From: Desulfuromonas soudanensis
Lineage (GTDB): Bacteria > Desulfobacterota > Desulfuromonadia > Desulfuromonadales > WTL
Direction of reading: 5' to 3'
Assembly (NCBI RefSeq): GCF_001278055.1
Contig: NZ_CP010802.1
Coordinates: 372,001 to 436,000 of the forward strand
DNA length: 64,000 bases
The notes beneath the pieces were generated by a model that was not told the DNA's origin, made no database searches, and was given only the letters and a program-made list of their open reading frames with translations. This document shows positions 1-7,819 of the stretch, one piece after another. How positions within the stretch are numbered: the stretch's first letter is position 1; the number at the start of each line of letters is the position of its first letter. The translations under genes were made by a program, and so were the position numbers.

Positions 1-92
1 TCCGCATCACCCTGCTGGAGCGCAACGAGAAGGAGTTCTCCCGCATTTTCGAGGAGATCGGAGCGGCGATCACCGCCTATCTTCAGTCCTGA
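1..92 (+). CDS. C-terminal fragment of an unidentified protein
   Basis: The reading frame that begins at base 3 stays open to a TGA at 90-92 and encodes a 29-residue tail (begins RITLLERNEKEFSR, ends AAITAYLQS). It looks like a helical C-terminus with GC-rich codon use like its neighbours. The start lies outside the window. I do not recognise the family from this tail alone, so no function is assigned. It is codirectional with the glutamate-cysteine ligase gene and 114 bases upstream of it. Confidence 0.6.
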   Translation, partial: RITLLERNEKEFSRIFEEIGAAITAYLQS

Positions 93-206
93 GGAGCTCC
101 GGCGGTTTGGCATCTTCGACGGCGATGGTATCATGGACGGCAGGGGCAGTCCTTTCGGCCCGCTTCCGGGCACCGTCTTCCCCGCGGGGAAAGGGTTCGC
201 ACTGAC

Positions 207-1571
207 ATGACGACACTGGTCAAGCCACATCTCGAGCGCCCCGTCGAATCGCATCGGGACCTGGTCGACTATCTGGCCCGGGGTGCCCGTCCCCGCCCGT
301 CCTGGGGGATCGGCGCCGAAATGGAGAAGCTGGTCATCGACGCCGACAGCGGCGAGGCGGCCCCCTTTGACCGCATCGAGGCCCTCCTGCTGCGCCTCGA
401 ACGCCTCGACGGCTGGCAGGGGATCCGGGAAGAAGGGCGGCTGATCGCCTTGATCGGCGCGCGCTCCTCCATCACCCTCGAGCCGGGGGGGCAGCTCGAA
501 CTCTCCGGCGCCCTCTGTCCCGACATCCACTGCTGCAACGGCGATTTTTCCCGGCATATCGCCCAGATCGTCGCCGAGGGGACCCCCCTGGGGCTGCGCT
601 TTCTCGGCCTCGGGGTGCAGCCCTTCACCCCCCTGGAGAAAATCGACTGGCTCCCCAAGGAGCGTTACGGCGTGATGGGCCCCTACATGGCCCAGACCGG
701 CGACCTGGGGCAGGCGATGATGAAGCAGACGGCCGGGCTGCAGGTCAACCTCGACTACGCCGACGAGGCCGACTGCATCGCCAAGCTCCGTCTCGTCCTC
801 GCCCTCTCCCCCCTCTTCTACGCCCTCTTCGCCAACTCCCCCCTTCGCGGCGGCGTGCCGAGCGGTTTCCTCTCCACCCGCGGCGAAATCTGGTCGCGCA
901 CCGACCCCGACCGCACCGGGCTTCTCACCCAACTCTTCGCCGACGGCGCCGGTTTTTCCACCTATGTCGACTACGCCCTCGACGTGCCGATGTATTTCAT
1001 CATGCGCGGCGGCCGCTACCTCTCCTGCACCGGCGAGCGCCTCACCTTCCGCCGCTACCTGCAGCAGGGGTTTTCCGGGGAGACGGCGACCCTCGGCGAC
1101 TGGGACCTCCACCTCTCGACCCTCTTTCCCGAGGCGCGGCTGCGCCCGCAGATCGAGGTTCGCACCCCGGACAGCCTGCCGCCGCACCTGACAATGGCGG
1201 TCGCGGCCCTGGTCAAGGGACTCCTCTACGACCAGGAGGCGCTTTCGGCGTGCTGGGAAATCTTCGCCCGGCAAACCCAGGAGGAGCGGGGCGAACTCTA
1301 TGTCCAGTCGTGGCGCCGCGGCCTCAGGACCCCCATGGGGAACCGGACACTGAAGGAGGTCGCCGTCGAGGTCCTCGCTCTGGCGCGCGCCGGGCTGGCG
1401 CGCCAGGGGGCCCGAAACGGCCGCGGACTCGATGAGACGATCTATCTCGACGGAATCGAGGAGATCGCCGAAAGCGGCGTGACCCTCGCCGAACGGCTCC
1501 TCTCCCGCTGGCACGGCTCCCGGGAGGAGAAGGTGGCGCTCCTGGTGGAGCACTGCGGGTTCGGCGTCTAG
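207..1571 (+). CDS. gshA: Glutamate-cysteine ligase, plant/GCS2-like type
   Basis: This 454-residue protein should catalyse ATP-dependent joining of glutamate and cysteine to gamma-glutamylcysteine, the first step of glutathione synthesis in the cytoplasm. The length and the motifs match the plant/alphaproteobacterial class rather than the E. coli class: WGIGAEMEKLVID near residue 33, SSITLEPGGQLELSG near residue 90, the central MKQTAGLQVNLDYADE, and FANSPLRGG near residue 208. The ATG is preceded only by a weak AAAGGG ribosome site. The TAG stop is part of a CTAGGAGCC sequence that begins a repeat-element relic. No glutathione synthetase gene is visible in the window. Family assignment is firm; the presence of a full glutathione pathway is not shown here. 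Confidence 0.93.
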   Translation: MTTLVKPHLERPVESHRDLVDYLARGARPRPSWGIGAEMEKLVIDADSGEAAPFDRIEALLLRLERLDGWQGIREEGRLIALIGARSSITLEPGGQLELSGALCPDIHCCNGDFSRHIAQIVAEGTPLGLRFLGLGVQPFTPLEKIDWLPKERYGVMGPYMAQTGDLGQAMMKQTAGLQVNLDYADEADCIAKLRLVLALSPLFYALFANSPLRGGVPSGFLSTRGEIWSRTDPDRTGLLTQLFADGAGFSTYVDYALDVPMYFIMRGGRYLSCTGERLTFRRYLQQGFSGETATLGDWDLHLSTLFPEARLRPQIEVRTPDSLPPHLTMAVAALVKGLLYDQEALSACWEIFARQTQEERGELYVQSWRRGLRTPMGNRTLKEVAVEVLALARAGLARQGARNGRGLDETIYLDGIEEIAESGVTLAERLLSRWHGSREEKVALLVEHCGFGV

Positions 1572-1610
1572 GAGCCAGCCGGCTCATGGATAGTCCGACA
1601 GGCTCCCAGG
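1568..1610 (+). repeat. Truncated copy of the CTAGGAG inverted-end element
   Basis: The sequence starts with CTAGGAGCC at the gshA stop codon and runs into the same right half (AGCCGGCTCATGGATAGTCC followed by GACAGGCTCC) that forms the right end of the 171-bp element at 5154-5324. The left inverted end and the interior are missing. It is therefore a deleted relic of the same repeat family. The gshA TAG stop lies in its first bases. Confidence 0.75.
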
Positions 1611-1918
1611 ATAAAACTGTGCTTCCGCACAGGTGGCGACAGCAGGAGTCTCCCCGGATTTTTACGGGAATCCCCGTGGAAATCCTCGTCCTTTCCAACT
1701 ATGATCGGAACCATCGAAGGCCTGTTGTGGCAGGCGGGCCGGCGATACCTTCTTCGTTGAGTACCTTCGCACTACGTGATCAGGGCCGGTTCAAGGGGAT
1801 GCCTCCCCTCAAGAACCGGCCCTGATTACGTTTTATCCCCTCCCGACCCTTTCCCCCCTTGAAAAGGAGGGACGATCCTGCTTCAATGGAAACTTCCCCC
1901 CTCTCCAGAGGAGATTCC
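1572..1918. other. Intergenic region gshA-tkt
   Basis: This gap of about 350 bases holds the repeat relic at its left end, the long hairpin at 1779-1836 and, at its right end, the ribosome-binding site of the transketolase gene. I see no further gene. A transketolase start at 1859 would be in frame, but it lacks a good ribosome site and adds residues that do not look like the family. Confidence 0.6.
1779..1836 (+). terminator. Long hairpin, probable terminator downstream of gshA
   Basis: ATCAGGGCCGGTTC pairs with GAACCGGCCCTGAT, and an inner AGGGG/CCCCT pair extends the stem. The hairpin is followed by ACGTTTTAT. The stem is unusually long for a simple terminator and the T-run is short, so part of it may be a repeat. 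Confidence 0.6.
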
Positions 1919-3916
1919 ATGAGACAGCCCGCCTTCGACCCGCAACTCGCCCGTCACGCCATCGACACCATCCGCCTGCTGGCCGCCGACGCCGTCGAGG
2001 CGGCCAACTCGGGGCACCCCGGGACCCCCATGGAGGCGGCCCCCATCGCCTACCTCCTCTACAGCCGCCATCTGCGCCACAATCCGCAGAATCCCCGCTG
2101 GCCCGGCCGCGACCGCTTCCTCCTCTCCTGCGGTCATGCCTCGGCCCTTCTCTACAGCATCCTCCACCTCACCGGTTACGATCTTTCCCTGGAGGATCTG
2201 CAGCGCTTCCGTCAGATCGGCAGCCTCACCCCCGGCCATCCCGAATACGGCCATACCCCCGGCGTCGAGACGACGACCGGTCCCCTCGGCCAGGGTTTTG
2301 CCGTCGGCGTCGGCATGGCCATGGGGAGCCGTTTTCTCTCCGCCGAGGTCGACTCCGGCCTCTTCGATTACCGCATCTACGCCCTGTGCTCCGACGGCGA
2401 CCTGATGGAAGGGGTGGCGTCCGAAGCGGCCTCCCTCGCCGGCCACCTGCGGCTGGGGAATCTGATCTATCTCTACCTCGACAACCGTATCACCATCGAG
2501 GGGGGGACGGATCTCTCCTTCAGCGAGGAGGTGGCGACGCGCTTTCTTGCCTACGGCTGGCAGGTGCAGCACGTCGAGGGGGAAAATCTGCCGGAGATCG
2601 ACGGCGCCCTCGAGGCCGCCAAGGGCGATCCCCGGCCGTCGCTGATCATCGCCCGCACCCACATCGGCCAGGGGTCCCCCCACAAGCAGGACAGCGCCGA
2701 GGCCCACGGCGCCCCGCTGGGGACCGAGGAGCTGCGCCTGACCAAGGCCGCCTTCGGATGGGACCCCGAGCTCTCCTTCGTCGTTCCGGCGGCGGTGCGG
2801 GAGCACCTCAGGGGGGCCGTTGCCAGGGGCGCCGAGATGGAAAGACAATGGTGGGAGGAACTGGGGCGGCGCCAGGATCTCGATCCGACCCCTTTTGCTC
2901 CCTGGCTCGCGGCCCGGGAGGGGGAGCTCCCCGCCGGTTGGGATCAGGACCTGCCGGTTTTCCCCCCCGGCGCCGAGGCGATGGCGACCCGCAAGGCCAG
3001 CGGCCTGGCCCTCAACGCTGTCGCCGGACGCATCCCCTTTCTCCTCGGCGGCTCCGCCGACCTGGCCCCCTCCAACAATACGTCCCTTTCCGGCGCAGGG
3101 GCCTTCGCCCCGGGGCGCAGCGGCCGCAACATCCACTTCGGGGTGCGCGAGCACGCCATGGGGGCGATCCTCAACGGCCTGGCCCACACCGACGGCCTGA
3201 TCCCCTTCGGCGGCACCTTCCTCATCTTCTCCGATTACATGCGGCCGCCGATCCGCCTGGCGGCGATGATGGGTCTGGCGCCGATCTACGTCTTCACCCA
3301 TGACTCCATCGGCCTCGGCGAGGACGGCCCGACCCACCAGCCGGTGGAGCAGCTGACGGCGTTGCGCGCCATCCCCGGCCTGACGGTGATCCGCCCCGCC
3401 GACGCCAACGAGACGGCGGAGGCCTGGCGGGCGGCGATCTCCAATCGTCGCGGCCCCACCGCACTCATCCTGTCGCGCCAGAACCTCCCCCTCCTCGATC
3501 GGGGGATTTTCGCTCCGGCGTCCGGACTTCGGCGCGGCGGTTACGTTCTGGCGGCCGAAGAGGGAGCTCTGCAGGGGATCGTCATTGCCAGCGGCTCCGA
3601 GGTCCAGCTCGCCCTGGCGGCCCGGGAACTTCTGCAAAAAGAGGGGATCGGGGTGCGGGTCGTCTCCCTGCCGAGCTGGGAGATCTTCGAAGCCCAGGAT
3701 CGTCCCTACCGCGAGTCGGTCCTGCCGCCGTCCTGCGCCCCGCGCCTCGCCGTCGAGGCGGCCTCCCCCCTCGGCTGGGATCGTTACGTCGGCGACCGGG
3801 GAGCGGTGATCGCCATGGCGGGGTACGGAGCCAGCGCCCCGGCTTCCGCCCTCTTCGAGCACTTCGGATTCACGGCGGCGGCGGTGGCCGAGAAGGTGCG
3901 GAGTCTCCTCGGCTGA
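1919..3916 (+). CDS. tkt: Transketolase
   Basis: Transketolase moves two-carbon ketol units between sugar phosphates in the non-oxidative pentose phosphate pathway, using thiamine diphosphate. The 665-residue product has the expected full length. Visible motifs are [13 protein letters not shown] near residue 31, [11 protein letters not shown], the thiamine diphosphate/Mg site [20 protein letters not shown], the [11 protein letters not shown] segment at the start of the pyrimidine-binding domain, [14 protein letters not shown] with its catalytic Glu, and [19 protein letters not shown]. The start was set at the ATG following AGAGGAG with 5-6 bases spacing. An upstream in-frame ATG would add 20 non-conserved residues. 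A terminator follows directly, so the gene is probably monocistronic. Confidence 0.95.
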   Translation: MRQPAFDPQLARHAIDTIRLLAADAVEAANSGHPGTPMEAAPIAYLLYSRHLRHNPQNPRWPGRDRFLLSCGHASALLYSILHLTGYDLSLEDLQRFRQIGSLTPGHPEYGHTPGVETTTGPLGQGFAVGVGMAMGSRFLSAEVDSGLFDYRIYALCSDGDLMEGVASEAASLAGHLRLGNLIYLYLDNRITIEGGTDLSFSEEVATRFLAYGWQVQHVEGENLPEIDGALEAAKGDPRPSLIIARTHIGQGSPHKQDSAEAHGAPLGTEELRLTKAAFGWDPELSFVVPAAVREHLRGAVARGAEMERQWWEELGRRQDLDPTPFAPWLAAREGELPAGWDQDLPVFPPGAEAMATRKASGLALNAVAGRIPFLLGGSADLAPSNNTSLSGAGAFAPGRSGRNIHFGVREHAMGAILNGLAHTDGLIPFGGTFLIFSDYMRPPIRLAAMMGLAPIYVFTHDSIGLGEDGPTHQPVEQLTALRAIPGLTVIRPADANETAEAWRAAISNRRGPTALILSRQNLPLLDRGIFAPASGLRRGGYVLAAEEGALQGIVIASGSEVQLALAARELLQKEGIGVRVVSLPSWEIFEAQDRPYRESVLPPSCAPRLAVEAASPLGWDRYVGDRGAVIAMAGYGASAPASALFEHFGFTAAAVAEKVRSLLG

Positions 3917-3946
3917 AGGGGAGGGCGGGGAGAAGAAGACGAGAAA

Positions 3947-3983
3947 GGGGCGCCACCGAGAAGACGGTGGCGCCCCTTGTTTT
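3947..3983 (+). terminator. Rho-independent terminator after tkt
   Basis: GGGGCGCCACCG pairs perfectly with CGGTGGCGCCCC across a six-base loop and is followed by TTGTTTT. It lies between convergent tkt and a sensor kinase gene; on the opposite strand the stem is followed by only a weak T-run. Confidence 0.9.
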
Positions 3984-3998
3984 AGGTGAGATTGCCGT

Positions 3999-5141
3999 CT
4001 ACCCCTCCCGAAGCGACGGGTAGACGGCGCGGAAGGTGGTTCCCTCCCCCGGGAGGCTGGTAAAGGAGATTTCCCCTCCGAGATAGCCGCTGAGAAGTTT
4101 CATGCTGTAGGTGCCGAGTCCCCGGCCGCTCCCCCTGGTGGAGAAGGAGCGCTGAAAGATCTGGTGGCGGTTTTCCGGCGGAATCGTCCCGGGGTTGTGA
4201 ACGGCAAAGGCGAAGGCCTCCCCCTGCCGGTCGACGGCGACGGTGACCGTCTCCCCCCGGGGCGTCGCCTCCAGGGCGTTTTTGACCATGTTTCCGAGGA
4301 TCCGGCCGAGGAGGGCTCGGTCGCTGTGCAGGAGCGCTTCGGCGTCAAGAGGGCGCAGAACCAGGAGCCGGTCCCGGGCCGATTCCTGCCCCCGGCAGGT
4401 GGCGACGATCTGCTCGAGAAAGAGATTGACGGCCACCGGCTCGATCCGGGGTCGCAGCTCGCGGTTTTCCGCGGCGAGCAGGGTGCGCTGTGCCTGGATT
4501 TCGTCGATGACCTGTCCGGCGGCGGCATGGATCTGAAAAAAGACCTCTTCCTTGTCTTCGAGATCGTAGCTGGTGAGGAGTTCGGCGAAGCCGCGAATGC
4601 TCCCGACGACGTTGAGCAGGTCGTGGAAGAAAATATGCTCGAGGGCGCGGCGGCGTTTTTCGTCGCTGATGTCGCTGGCGGCAAAGACCGCGAACTCCTC
4701 GCCGGAGAAGTGGAGGGGAGAAACGAAGATCCGCAGGTCGAGAGCTTCGAACCCGTTCGGGATGCGCCGGGTGATGCGGCATTCCCGGGTCTCGTCCCGG
4801 CCGGTGAGGCCGGCGAGGATGGCCAGGACCGCGCCGCAGGTGCTGCACCCCTCGCCGGTGCCGCATCCACCGTCTTCTTCAGTGGGTCGCAGGCAGCCGA
4901 GAGCCTCGCCGGGACGGAGGCCGAGGAGAGCCTTCTCGCCGTCGACGCCGATCGCCTCGAAAAGGGCGCGGTTGGCGAAGACGATCTGCCGCTGGGCATT
5001 GAGAATAGCCAGCAGCGACGGCACCCGTTCAAGGAGCTGACGGGGGAGGGAGGTCTCGGAAAAATAGGCGGCCTGGCGCCGGAGGTCGGCGCCGGAGGCG
5101 CGTTCGGCGGGGGCAAACCGGGTCGGCAACGGTTCGGGCAT
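3999..5141 (-). CDS. PAS-domain sensor histidine kinase with a Cys-rich PAS insert
   Basis: This 380-residue kinase has no obvious membrane segment. An N-terminal PAS domain (about residues 35-160, RVPSLLAILNAQRQIVFANRALFEAIG) carries a cysteine cluster, GGCGTGEGCSTCGAV, preceded by another Cys in LGCLRP. The dimerisation/phosphoacceptor helix has the H-box FFHDLLNVVGSIRGFAELL. The ATPase domain shows the N-box GNMVKNALEATPRG and the G-box GRGLGTYSMKLLSGYLGGEISF. The cysteines could bind a metal or sense redox state, which is an inference. No response regulator is adjacent, so it is an orphan. AGGAGG precedes the ATG, and part of this ribosome site lies in the end of the adjacent repeat element. 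Confidence 0.88.
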   Translation of the reverse strand: MPEPLPTRFAPAERASGADLRRQAAYFSETSLPRQLLERVPSLLAILNAQRQIVFANRALFEAIGVDGEKALLGLRPGEALGCLRPTEEDGGCGTGEGCSTCGAVLAILAGLTGRDETRECRITRRIPNGFEALDLRIFVSPLHFSGEEFAVFAASDISDEKRRRALEHIFFHDLLNVVGSIRGFAELLTSYDLEDKEEVFFQIHAAAGQVIDEIQAQRTLLAAENRELRPRIEPVAVNLFLEQIVATCRGQESARDRLLVLRPLDAEALLHSDRALLGRILGNMVKNALEATPRGETVTVAVDRQGEAFAFAVHNPGTIPPENRHQIFQRSFSTRGSGRGLGTYSMKLLSGYLGGEISFTSLPGEGTTFRAVYPSLREG

Positions 5142-5153
5142 GACGGAATTCCT

Positions 5154-5324
5154 CCTAGGAGTCTGTCGGACTATACGGGGCGAAGCGAAAAATTGGATAT
5201 TTGAGGACAGATTCGAGCTCGTTTGAGGTCCAATAGTCGTCTCTATTGGTCGAAAAGGAGCTCGGATGTGGACCTAATAGACGATTTTGCAGCCGGCTCA
5301 TGGATAGTCCGACAGGCTCCTAGG
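5154..5324. mobile_element. 171-bp MITE/REP-like element with 21-bp inverted ends
   Basis: The left end CCTAGGAGTCTGTCGGACTA(T) and the reverse complement of the right end CCTAGGAGCCTGTCGGACTA(T) match at 20 of 21 positions. The interior has further inverted repeats (CCAATAG/CTATTGG, and two GAGCTC sites), so the whole unit could fold into a large hairpin. It encodes no protein. Its left end contributes to the ribosome site of the sensor kinase gene and its right end contains the TAG stop of the TSUP permease gene. Relics occur at 1568, 27083 and 37574. No transposase is encoded nearby, so mobilisation would have to be in trans. Confidence 0.75.
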
Positions 5325-6075
5325 GAGCAAAGAGCAGCTTCAGGGCGAAGACCAGGACGGTGAGGGAGACGACGCGCTTGATCCAGTCGTGACCTTTTTT
5401 CACCGCCACATGGGTGGCGACCCAGCCGCCGGCGCTGTTGCCGACCGCCAGGGCGATTCCCAGGGGCCAGTTCACCTGGTCGTGCCAGAGGAAGACCGCC
5501 AGGGCGGGGATGGTGAAGATCAGCACGACGATGATCTTGACGGCGTTGGTTCGGACCAGGTCGACGCCGTGGAGCATGAGGGCCGGAATGATAAGGAAGC
5601 CGACCCCCGCCTGGATAAAGCCGCCGTAGACGCCGATGGCAAAGAAGGAGAGGAGGAGCACCGCGGCGCGCCCCGGGGTGATGACCAGCTCTTCCCGGCG
5701 GCGATTTTTCATCGGATCGACGAGGGTGAAGACGAGGATGCCGATCATGATGACGGCGAGGAGACGCTGGAAGAGAACCTCGTCGATGTCCACCGCCAGC
5801 CGGGCGCCGAGGAAGCTGCCGACGATGGCCGGCAGGGAGCAGAAGAGGGCGAGACGGGCGGGGAAGATACCCCGGCGGCGAAAGGCGTCGACGGCGAAGA
5901 CGTTCTGGAAGAGGACCCCGACGCGGTTGGTGGCGTTGGCGACGGTGGCCGGCAAGCCGAGGAAGATGAGGAGGGGCAGGGTGAGAAGGGAGCCGCCGCC
6001 GGCCAGGATGTTGAGAAACCCGGAGACGAAGCCGACGGCGATCAGGGCCAGCACCTGCAGGGGGAACGAGTCCAT
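5320..6075 (-). CDS. TSUP (TauE/SafE) family membrane permease
   Basis: This 251-residue protein is made almost entirely of hydrophobic segments (about eight). It has the two-repeat layout of the TSUP family, with the hallmark glycine-rich loops NILAGGGSLLTLPLL near residue 22 and GGFIQAGVGFLIIPAL in the second half. Members export or import sulfur-containing or organic anions; the substrate cannot be read from the sequence. The ATG overlaps the tcdA stop by one base (TGATG), which indicates translational coupling. A longer in-frame opening upstream is rejected because it overlaps tcdA and tatD and is not conserved-looking. The TAG stop lies in the repeat element end. Confidence 0.88.
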   Translation of the reverse strand: MDSFPLQVLALIAVGFVSGFLNILAGGGSLLTLPLLIFLGLPATVANATNRVGVLFQNVFAVDAFRRRGIFPARLALFCSLPAIVGSFLGARLAVDIDEVLFQRLLAVIMIGILVFTLVDPMKNRRREELVITPGRAAVLLLSFFAIGVYGGFIQAGVGFLIIPALMLHGVDLVRTNAVKIIVVLIFTIPALAVFLWHDQVNWPLGIALAVGNSAGGWVATHVAVKKGHDWIKRVVSLTVLVFALKLLFAP

Positions 6076-6848
6076 CAGGGGGTCCCTTCTCCGAGGAGGG
6101 TGCGGATCACTTCGCCGGCCATGGTCAGGCCGAAGAGGGGGGGGATGTAGGAGGAGCTGCCGAGAATCACCCGCCGGTCGCCGCAGCTCCAGCGCTGGTC
6201 CTCCCTGCTCGGGCAGATGCAGTTGGCGGCGCAGACCGCCGTCTCGCCGGAGAGAGGACGAAACTCTTCGGTGGAATAGACGACCGGAACCCCCGAGACG
6301 ATCCCCCTCTTGCGCAGCTCCTTGCGGATGATGCGGGCCAGGCGGCACTTCTGGGTGTCGAAGAGGTCGGCGACGGCAATCTTTTTCGGGTCGAGCTTGT
6401 TGGCCGCTCCCATGGAGGCGATGATCGGCAGCCCCCGCTCGCGACAGCTCTGGATGAGATGGAGTTTGGCGGTGATGTGGTCGATGCAGTCGAGGACGTA
6501 GTCGTACCCGCGGCCGAGGAGCTCCTCGGCGTTTTTCGCCTCGTAAAAGGACTGGATCGGCTCGACCAGGGCGGCCGGATTGATCGCCCGGCAGCGTTCG
6601 GCCATGACCAGGACCTTGGGACGGCCGATGGTGCCGTCGAGGGCGTGAATCTGGCGGTTGACGTTGGTCAGGCAGATGTCGTCGAAATCGACCAGCGTCA
6701 GGCGTCCGACGCCGGCCCGGGCCAGGGCTTCGGCGGCGTAGCTGCCGACCCCGCCGATGCCGAAAACGGCGACGGAGGCGGAGGCCAGGCGGTCGATCCC
6801 GGCGCTGCCGACGAGGAGCTGCATGCGGCTGAAACGGTGCTGATCCAT
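6075..6848 (-). CDS. tcdA: tRNA threonylcarbamoyladenosine dehydratase (TcdA/CsdL)
   Basis: TcdA is an E1-like (ThiF/MoeB fold) ATP-dependent enzyme that cyclises t6A37 of ANN-decoding tRNAs to ct6A. The 257-residue protein starts MDQHRFSRMQLLVGSAGIDRL. It contains the nucleotide-binding glycine motif VFGIGGVGSYAAEALARAG, LVDFDDICLTNVNRQ, the YVLDCIDHITAKL segment and the family-specific MGAANKLDPKKIAVADLFDTQKC. The Cys-rich CAANCICPS near the C-terminus is also seen in family members. It lies between tatD (5-base gap) and the TSUP gene (one-base overlap), so the three are likely one transcript. Confidence 0.92.
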   Translation of the reverse strand: MDQHRFSRMQLLVGSAGIDRLASASVAVFGIGGVGSYAAEALARAGVGRLTLVDFDDICLTNVNRQIHALDGTIGRPKVLVMAERCRAINPAALVEPIQSFYEAKNAEELLGRGYDYVLDCIDHITAKLHLIQSCRERGLPIIASMGAANKLDPKKIAVADLFDTQKCRLARIIRKELRKRGIVSGVPVVYSTEEFRPLSGETAVCAANCICPSREDQRWSCGDRRVILGSSSYIPPLFGLTMAGEVIRTLLGEGTP

Positions 6849-6853
6849 GGACG

Positions 6854-7678
6854 TCAAATTCCTCTGCTCTGGGAGGGGGGAATGCCGGCCGCAGATCTCT
6901 TCTCGAGGCGCAGAACCCGGCGGGTGTTGGCGGCTGTGATGCGGGCGGTTTCGGCCTCGCTCCAGTTGCGGATTTCGCCGACGCACCGGGCGACCAGCGG
7001 CAGATAGGCCGGGCGGTTGACGGTCCCGCGGTGGGGGTGCGGGGCGAGGTCCGGGGCGTCGGTTTCGAGGACCACCCACTCCGGAGGGATGGCGCGCAGG
7101 ACTGCTGCGGCGCGCCGGGACCCGGGGAAGGTGAGGGTTCCGCCGAAGGCGATGGCGAAGCCGAGGGCGATGGCTTCCCGGGCCGTTTCGGGGCTGCCGG
7201 AAAAGGCGTGGAAGATCCCACCGACCTTTTCGGCCCCCTCCTCGCGCAGGATGGCCAGCAGGCGGGCGCTGGCGCGGCGGCAGTGAATCAGCACCGGCAG
7301 GCCGGCGGCCACCGCCAGTTGCAGCTGGCCGCGCAGCGCCGCTTCCTGGAGAGCGGCCCCGGGCTCCGGCAGGAGACGGTCGAGACCGATCTCGCCGATG
7401 GCCACCACCAGGGGATCGTGCAGCAGGGTGGCCAGCTCCCTTGCCGCTTCGTCGTTCCAGTCGGCGGCTGATCCGGGATGGAGCCCCGGGGCGGCATAGG
7501 CCCCCAGGACGGCCCGGGCGGTCTCCAGTACCCCCGGCCAGCTGCGGCGGGCCACGCCGGGGATGAGAAAGTTCCCGACTCCGGCCGCACCGGCCCGTTC
7601 CATTTCCCGGGGGAGATGGTCCACCAGCGGCGGCGCATCGAGATGGACATGACTGTCGAAGAGGAGAGGAATTTTCAT
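6854..7678 (-). CDS. tatD: TatD-family metal-dependent deoxyribonuclease/hydrolase
   Basis: This 274-residue TIM-barrel hydrolase has the metal ligands of the TatD family: DSHVHLD at the N-terminus, GEIGLDRL near residue 90, LIHCRRA near residue 130, FHAFSGSPETA near residue 155 and ETDAPDLAPHPHRG near residue 205. Family members act as DNA exonucleases in quality control and as D-aminoacyl-tRNA deacylase-like or repair enzymes. I chose the ATG before KIPLLFDSHVH; a GTG six codons upstream is possible, and neither has a clear ribosome site. It is the first gene of the tatD-tcdA-TSUP operon. Confidence 0.9.
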   Translation of the reverse strand: MKIPLLFDSHVHLDAPPLVDHLPREMERAGAAGVGNFLIPGVARRSWPGVLETARAVLGAYAAPGLHPGSAADWNDEAARELATLLHDPLVVAIGEIGLDRLLPEPGAALQEAALRGQLQLAVAAGLPVLIHCRRASARLLAILREEGAEKVGGIFHAFSGSPETAREAIALGFAIAFGGTLTFPGSRRAAAVLRAIPPEWVVLETDAPDLAPHPHRGTVNRPAYLPLVARCVGEIRNWSEAETARITAANTRRVLRLEKRSAAGIPPSQSRGI

Positions 7679-7819
7679 CGTCGGCGATGCTACCACAGGG
7701 AGGCGGGTCAGGGGAAGGGGGCCAGGGGAAATCCTTGCCTTGGAAGGGTTTCTGTGTTATTTGCTAAGGGTTCGAATTTTAATCATAAACGTGATTTCCG
7801 ATCACCAATGGGAGGCTCC

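Noticed and set aside
1859-1918. Upstream transketolase start adding 20 residues
   Set aside because: The added residues are not typical of transketolases, and the internal ATG has a much better ribosome site.
7724-7739. GG-N10-GC pattern (AGGGGAAATCCTTGCC) resembling a sigma-54 promoter before the chemoreceptor gene
   Set aside because: The -12 part fits, but the -24 part lacks the TGGCAC core apart from GG. In GC-rich DNA this match is expected by chance.
7780-7812. Possible flagellar sigma-28 promoter (TTAA ... CCGATCA) before the chemoreceptor gene
   Set aside because: The -10-like part lies only about 15 bases before the start codon and overlaps the ribosome site, which leaves no room for a leader; the -10 match is partial.
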